Shown: positions 5,809 to 9,464 of the stretch, piece by piece
How positions within the stretch are numbered: the stretch's first letter is position 1
Layout of the letters: the number at the start of each line of letters is the position of its first letter
Assembly (NCBI GenBank): GCA_017479035.1
Contig: JAFVCR010000136.1
Span: 1-9,464 of the forward strand
Source: Kiritimatiellia bacterium
GTDB lineage: Bacteria; Verrucomicrobiota; Kiritimatiellia; RFP12; UBA1067
Direction of reading: 5' to 3'
Length of the DNA: 9,464 bases
Notes under the pieces: generated by a model
The model's database searches: none
Told to the model about the DNA's origin: nothing
Seen by the model: only the letters and a program-made list of their open reading frames with translations
Translations under genes and position numbers: made by a program

Positions 5809-8376
5809 TTATTCGATGTTTGAAGGAGGAGGCAGTTCGGCATCCTCGATAGCCACTGCCGAAGACGGTGCGGCAACGGGTTCTTGCTCCGCCTCGATAA
5901 CGCTCATCGAGATGAGGCTCTCGCCTTCGGCCAGGCGCACAAGGCGCACGCCCATCGCGCTGCGGCTGGCAAGCATGATGTCGCACACTTTCTGGCGCAC
6001 CATCATGCCGGAGGATGTCATGGTGACGATCGACTCATCATCGCGCACCGCCGCCCCTGCCACAACGCGCCCGTTGCGTTCCTCGCCCTTGATAGCGCGC
6101 AACCCTTGCGAACCGCGCCGCGTCAGCCGGTAGGTGGAAAATTCCGTTCTCTTGCCAAATCCATTCTCGGTTGCGAGAAGGAACGTCTTGGTGAAATCCA
6201 CCACATCCATCGACGCCACCGTATCGGCTCCTATTAGCCGTATGCCGCGCACTCCCGTGGCCGTGCGTCCCATGCGGCGCACGTCGTTCGATGAGAATCT
6301 CGCCGCCATGCCGCCATGTGTTACAATGAGGACCTCCTCGCCCGGCTTTACGAGGCGCACTTCCACGAGTTCGTCTGCGTCTTCGATATTCAACGCCTTG
6401 ATGCCGTTGCGATTGACGTTCTTGAACGCGCCCAGCAATGTTTTCTTGACCGTCCCCTTGGCCGTGGCGAACATCACGTCCACATCGCCCTCGAAACTGC
6501 GTATCGGCAACAGGCGCAACACCTGCTCGCCCTCTTGGAGATTCAAGAAATTGACAAGCGGCCGACCCGGCGAGGTTCTACCGAATTCGGGAATCTCGTA
6601 TGCGCCCTTGAGGAACAGCCTCCCGGTGTTGGTAAAGAACATCAGCGAATCGTGCGTCTCCGCCACGAACACAAGCCGCACGAAATCCTCGTCCTTGGAA
6701 GTAGCACCCTTGATGCCACGTCCGCCGCGGCCTTGCTCTTTGTATTCGGTAAGCGGAACGCGTTTGATGTAGCCGCGATTGGAAAGCGTTATCACGCAAG
6801 GTTCGTCGGCAATCAAATCTTTGAGCGACACCTCATTGGCATCTGCCACGATCTCGATGCGGCGCAAACCCTCTTTCCTAGTGGCGAAGCGTTCCTTGAG
6901 CGAGGCCAGATCATCCTTCATTATGCCATACACCTTTGCGGGGTCGGCAAGTATGGCGTTGTATTCCGCGATGTCGGCAAGGAGAGCAGCGAGTTCTTCC
7001 TCAAGTTTCCCGCGCTCAAGCCCGGTCAACTGATAAAGCCGCATTTCGAGGATGGAGTTGACCTGCACTTCGGTGAAGCGGAACTTCTCCACAAGCCGCG
7101 CCTTTGCATCGTCGCGCGTGTTGGACGAGCGGATGATGTGCACCACATCGTCGAGATTCGCCTGCGCCAAGAGCAGACCATCCAAAATATGTTTGCGGGC
7201 TTCCGCCTTGGCGAGATTGAAGCGCGTGCGGCGGGTTATCACATCGAAGCGATGGTCTGCATACGCGCGGAAGAAATCCTTTAGCGTAAGCATCTTCGGG
7301 CGGCCGTGATCGATGGCGAGCATGTTCGCGCCGAAAGTCGTTTGCAGTTCCGTATGCTTGTAGAGATGGTTCAGGACTATGTCGCCCACGGCATCGCGCT
7401 TGCACTCCACCACGATGCGGATATCGTCGCGGGCGGTTTCGTCGCGCACGTCGGAGATGCCTTCCACTACCTTGTCGCGCGCAAGTTCGCCGATGTGCTT
7501 GATTAGTTCGGCCTTGTTTACGGCGTAAGGAAGTTCCGTTATTATGATGCGTGCGCGGCCGGGTTTCCAGTCATCCTCCACAGTGGCCTTGCCACGCACG
7601 CGGATCTGCCCGCGCCCCGTCTTGTACATGGCGAGGATGCCGTTCTTGCCGCATATCTGCGCGCCGGTGGGGAAGTCAGGACCTTTCACGAACTGCAAAA
7701 GTTCGTCGATGGAGCAGTCGCGATTGTCGATGTAATAGGTTATCGCGTCGCACAGTTCGCCGAGGTTGTGCGGCGGTATGTTGGTGGCCATGCCTACTGC
7801 GATGCCGCTGCACCCGTTGAGGAGCAGATTGGGAAGTTTGGCTGGCAGAACGGACGGTTCCTTGAGCGTTTCGTCGTAGTTGGGCACCATGTCCACGGTG
7901 TCTTTCTCGAGATCCTCGAGCATTTCCTCCGCCACCTTCTCCATGCGCACTTCGGTGTATCGCATTGCGGCTGCGGGGTCGCCGTCTATGGAGCCGAAGT
8001 TGCCGTGGCCGTTCACCAGCGGCATTCGCATCGAGAACGGCTGCGCCATACGCACGATGGTATCGTAGATGGAAGAGTCGCCGTGCGGATGGTATTTGCC
8101 CATCACTTCGCCCACGACGCTAGCGGACTTCTTGTGCTTCACGCCGGCGGTGAGGTTCAAGCGATGCATGCCATAGAGCGAACGGCGGTGCACGGGTTTC
8201 ATGCCGTCGCGGGAGTCGGGAAGTGCGCGGCCAATTATGACGGACATGGAATAGTCTATGTAGTCGCGCGCCATTTCGTCGGAGATGTCCACCACCTCCA
8301 CCACGCCACCTGCCGTGGCTGGTTCTTCGTTGGTCTGCGCAACAATTTCCTGCGTATTGTTTTCGGCGTCGCTCAT
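5809..8376 (-). CDS. gyrA: DNA gyrase subunit A
   Basis: This 855-residue protein is the DNA-breaking and rejoining subunit of gyrase (A2B2), which introduces negative supercoils using ATP hydrolysed by GyrB. The N-terminal half is the winged-helix/tower breakage domain: ALPDSRDGMKPVHRR (51-65), KYHPHGDSSIYDT (94-106) and the catalytic Tyr140 with Arg139 in AAAMRYTEVRM. The quinolone region has Ser101 and Asp105 where E. coli has Ser83 and Asp87, so no common resistance change is visible. From about residue 510 to 830 come the six-bladed pinwheel repeats with a GyrA box at 548-554 (QGRGGRG; usual QRRGGKG), which supports gyrase over topoisomerase IV. An acidic, proline-rich tail ends it. It has its own promoter just upstream and a weak ribosome site inside a small palindrome. 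gyrB is not adjacent within the window. Confidence 0.98.
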   Translation of the reverse strand: MSDAENNTQEIVAQTNEEPATAGGVVEVVDISDEMARDYIDYSMSVIIGRALPDSRDGMKPVHRRSLYGMHRLNLTAGVKHKKSASVVGEVMGKYHPHGDSSIYDTIVRMAQPFSMRMPLVNGHGNFGSIDGDPAAAMRYTEVRMEKVAEEMLEDLEKDTVDMVPNYDETLKEPSVLPAKLPNLLLNGCSGIAVGMATNIPPHNLGELCDAITYYIDNRDCSIDELLQFVKGPDFPTGAQICGKNGILAMYKTGRGQIRVRGKATVEDDWKPGRARIIITELPYAVNKAELIKHIGELARDKVVEGISDVRDETARDDIRIVVECKRDAVGDIVLNHLYKHTELQTTFGANMLAIDHGRPKMLTLKDFFRAYADHRFDVITRRTRFNLAKAEARKHILDGLLLAQANLDDVVHIIRSSNTRDDAKARLVEKFRFTEVQVNSILEMRLYQLTGLERGKLEEELAALLADIAEYNAILADPAKVYGIMKDDLASLKERFATRKEGLRRIEIVADANEVSLKDLIADEPCVITLSNRGYIKRVPLTEYKEQGRGGRGIKGATSKDEDFVRLVFVAETHDSLMFFTNTGRLFLKGAYEIPEFGRTSPGRPLVNFLNLQEGEQVLRLLPIRSFEGDVDVMFATAKGTVKKTLLGAFKNVNRNGIKALNIEDADELVEVRLVKPGEEVLIVTHGGMAARFSSNDVRRMGRTATGVRGIRLIGADTVASMDVVDFTKTFLLATENGFGKRTEFSTYRLTRRGSQGLRAIKGEERNGRVVAGAAVRDDESIVTMTSSGMMVRQKVCDIMLASRSAMGVRLVRLAEGESLISMSVIEAEQEPVAAPSSAVAIEDAELPPPSNIE

Positions 8377-8379
8377 GTC

Positions 8380-8392
8380 TTGAAACTTTCAA
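8380..8392. repeat. Perfect palindrome over the gyrA ribosome-binding region
   Basis: TTGAAACTTTCAA is a 6-1-6 inverted repeat whose near end is 3 nt upstream of the gyrA ATG, covering the place where a Shine-Dalgarno sequence should be. The only SD-like bases on the minus strand (GAAAG) lie inside it. It could be a protein-binding site or a weak RNA fold; AT-rich sequence makes chance occurrence plausible. Confidence 0.4.
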
Positions 8393-8405
8393 AAATGTTT
8401 AGTAT

Positions 8406-8434
8406 ATTATACCATTTCCTGCAAGGAAAAACAA
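8406..8434 (-). promoter_or_regulatory. Sigma70-type promoter of gyrA with extended -10
   Basis: On the minus strand, TATAAT (8411-8406) is preceded by TGG, making an extended -10 (TGnTATAAT). A partial -35, TTGTTT (8434-8429), lies exactly 17 nt away. Transcription would begin near 8399, leaving a leader of about 20-25 nt before the gyrA start at 8376. The match to the -10 is perfect and the surroundings are AT-rich against a GC-rich background, which makes this the clearest promoter in the window. Confidence 0.8.
8415..8429. promoter_or_regulatory. Dyad between -35 and -10 of the gyrA promoter, possible operator
   Basis: TTTCCT-GCA-AGGAAA is a perfect 6-3-6 inverted repeat lying in the promoter spacer and touching the last base of the -35. 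A DNA-binding protein here would block RNA polymerase. It may equally contribute to supercoiling-sensitive promoter geometry. I do not recognise it as the site of a known regulator. Confidence 0.45.
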
Positions 8435-8437
8435 GTT

Positions 8438-8518
8438 TTTTGCACCGCTTCGCAGGCTCGCCGTCCGCATGCCAGAGCAGTGTGCGATCCGCATCACTGC
8501 ACGGCCTGCGGTGCAAAA
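8438..8518. repeat. Widely spaced 11-bp inverted repeat across the end of the VWA gene
   Basis: TTTTGCACCGC (8438-8448) and its exact complement GCGGTGCAAAA (8508-8518) are separated by 59 nt. The 8508-8518 arm lies in the last codons of the VWA gene, the other just upstream of the gyrA promoter. Inside, CGCAGGC (8451-8457) can also pair with GCCTGCG (8504-8510), giving alternative folds. On the minus strand the distal arm is followed by AAAAAA and not by U residues, so it is not a standard terminator. Confidence 0.5.
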
Positions 8519-9464
8519 GAAAGTTTCTCCACGCTTCGTCCGTCGTAGCGCAGATACTCGTCGAAAACACCGCTAGACGCATAGCGGCGCAGCGCGGAAG
8601 CATTCGGTTCCACGGAGAGCGCGTGGAAACGGTTACCGGCTTTCTTGCGTCCGGCTATCGCGGCGGCAGTCGTATTGTCCAACGCCCCCGCCACGAAGTC
8701 CGAAATCAACAGCAGATCTGCTTTCGCGTATTCCGGTTCAGACATCATATCCACGCCTTTCGCAAGCGCGGGCGCAAAATCCGTCCCACCGTGGAACCAC
8801 ATCTGCAGAAACGCGAACAATCCCGCCAGGTCGTTCCGCACGGAGAAATCGAACACCTCGATCCCCGTCGAGAATGTTATCATGTAGCAATTGCGTCCTT
8901 CCTTGTGCGCCTTCATTGCGATGAAAAGTGCCACTGCCTTGGCCACGGTTTCAGGAACGCCGGCCATCGAACCGCTCGTGTCTATGCATAGTATTACAGG
9001 TCCGCGATTGTCTTCCACCGTTGCAGAACGGGTTGTTTGCCTCTCCGTGGTTTGCCTCGTTGCGGCGAAGTCCGTTTTTTCGAACGACATGAGCCTGTTC
9101 TCAACGTATTTCTGGTCGAACAGCAGTTCCATGTCTTGGGATGCCATCGTTGCAAGTTCGCACGGCAGCACATCCTCTATGGCTCTGCCAAATGTAATGC
9201 CGGTAATCTCTTCGCGCGAATCCGCATCGGGAACGGTCGTATTGTATTCAAACACGCTCCGCACGCGCTTGCGAATTTTCCTGCGTTCCGCACGCATCAT
9301 CCGTCCCAGTCTGTCGCACAACTCGCGCACTCCGGGATCGTTCTCGATAAACTTCGCCCACTTGAGCACCGTTTCAATGTTTTGCTTCTCGAGCATCCCC
9401 GGCGAAAGATCCCACATCAATCCCAACCCGCATTCGCCAAGAGCCTCCTTGATTTGCCGCATGG
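8494..9464 (-). CDS. VWA-domain protein, ViaA-like (5' truncated by window)
   Basis: The visible 322 residues read to a TGA stop at 8494-8496. The first codons shown abut the window edge and the frame stays open, so the N-terminus almost certainly lies outside; E. coli ViaA has about 480 residues. The first part is helical with a basic patch (RRKIRKRVRSV, 60-70) and FGRAIEDVLPCELATM. From about residue 155 comes a von Willebrand factor A domain with a complete MIDAS metal site: DTSGS (161-165), Thr227 in GGTD and Asp255 in ISDF. The wording around these (GPVILCIDTSGSM, FHGGTDFAPAL, ADLLLISDFVA, RFHALSV) closely resembles ViaA, the partner of the MoxR-type AAA+ ATPase RavA. A ravA-like gene upstream, beyond 9464, is therefore expected. 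Only the VWA call is certain; ViaA is my reading of the family. Confidence 0.85.
   Translation of the reverse strand, partial: MRQIKEALGECGLGLMWDLSPGMLEKQNIETVLKWAKFIENDPGVRELCDRLGRMMRAERRKIRKRVRSVFEYNTTVPDADSREEITGITFGRAIEDVLPCELATMASQDMELLFDQKYVENRLMSFEKTDFAATRQTTERQTTRSATVEDNRGPVILCIDTSGSMAGVPETVAKAVALFIAMKAHKEGRNCYMITFSTGIEVFDFSVRNDLAGLFAFLQMWFHGGTDFAPALAKGVDMMSEPEYAKADLLLISDFVAGALDNTTAAAIAGRKKAGNRFHALSVEPNASALRRYASSGVFDEYLRYDGRSVEKLSFAPQAVQ

Noticed and set aside
6316..7284. Plus-strand open frame of 322 codons inside gyrA
   Set aside because: It is entirely antisense to the conserved core of gyrA, has no ribosome site or recognisable domain, and is explained by codon bias on the opposite strand.
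8424..8443. AAAAAC-AA-GTTTTT palindrome as a terminator for the VWA gene
   Set aside because: The stem is only A/T-rich and it overlaps the gyrA -35 region, so it is better explained as promoter-region AT richness.
7768..8991. Long plus-strand open frame (407 codons) opposite the VWA gene and the gyrA start
   Set aside because: It is antisense to two well-supported genes, crosses the gyrA promoter region, is rich in His/Val/Arg in a way typical of the complement of GC-rich coding sequence, and resembles no family.
1..9464. CRISPR arrays, tRNA/rRNA genes, transposases, integrases, toxin-antitoxin or phage genes
   Set aside because: No spaced direct repeats, cloverleaf-like sequences or matching protein families were found on either strand by reading.

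Overview
The window is ordinary-looking bacterial chromosome: GC-rich by eye, standard genetic code with all three stop codons used, dense genes, and no insertion sequences, CRISPR, tRNA or rRNA genes that I can see. It holds two convergent gene blocks. ScpAB, HemB, GyrA, a ViaA-type VWA protein and an exported amidase point to a didactic set of housekeeping genes in a diderm-like bacterium, since a lipoprotein and periplasmic LysM proteins are encoded. I suspect the PVC superphylum (Verrucomicrobiota, Kiritimatiellota or Lentisphaerota), from the mix of segregation and envelope genes and the general style of the proteins. This is a low-confidence guess that needs a tree of GyrA or ScpA.

Plus strand, 1-5604: a tightly packed run that looks like one operon. 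It starts with the C-terminal end of tryptophanyl-tRNA synthetase (trpS), followed by scpA and scpB (the condensin regulators that work with SMC). Next come a TPR/coiled-coil/LysM lipoprotein gene that starts 125 nt inside scpB, an 83-residue tail-anchored membrane protein, a second exported coiled-coil/LysM protein, hemB (porphobilinogen synthase) and an exported Zn amidase of the Amidase_3 family. From scpA onward genes overlap or are separated by at most 16 nt, and most have a visible Shine-Dalgarno sequence. The only larger gap (55 nt, trpS-scpA) holds a GC-rich hairpin. The operon therefore joins chromosome organisation (ScpAB) with a peptidoglycan-binding and peptidoglycan-cleaving set (two LysM proteins plus amidase), with one haem-pathway enzyme in between.

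Intergenic 5605-5808: a convergent junction with two perfect stem-loops, 11 bp near the amidase end and 17 bp near the gyrA end. Both are probably transcript ends, although neither has a clean U tract.

Minus strand, 9464-5809: the C-terminal part of a ViaA-like VWA protein (its N-terminus lies beyond the window), then a 117-nt gap with a clear extended -10 promoter and two small palindromes, then gyrA, complete, with the catalytic tyrosine, an unmutated quinolone region and a slightly variant GyrA box.

No exotic mobile or defence system is visible. The most interesting points are the scpAB-linked envelope module with its long gene overlap and uncharacterised small membrane protein, the dyad inside the gyrA promoter, and the paired hairpins at the convergent junction.
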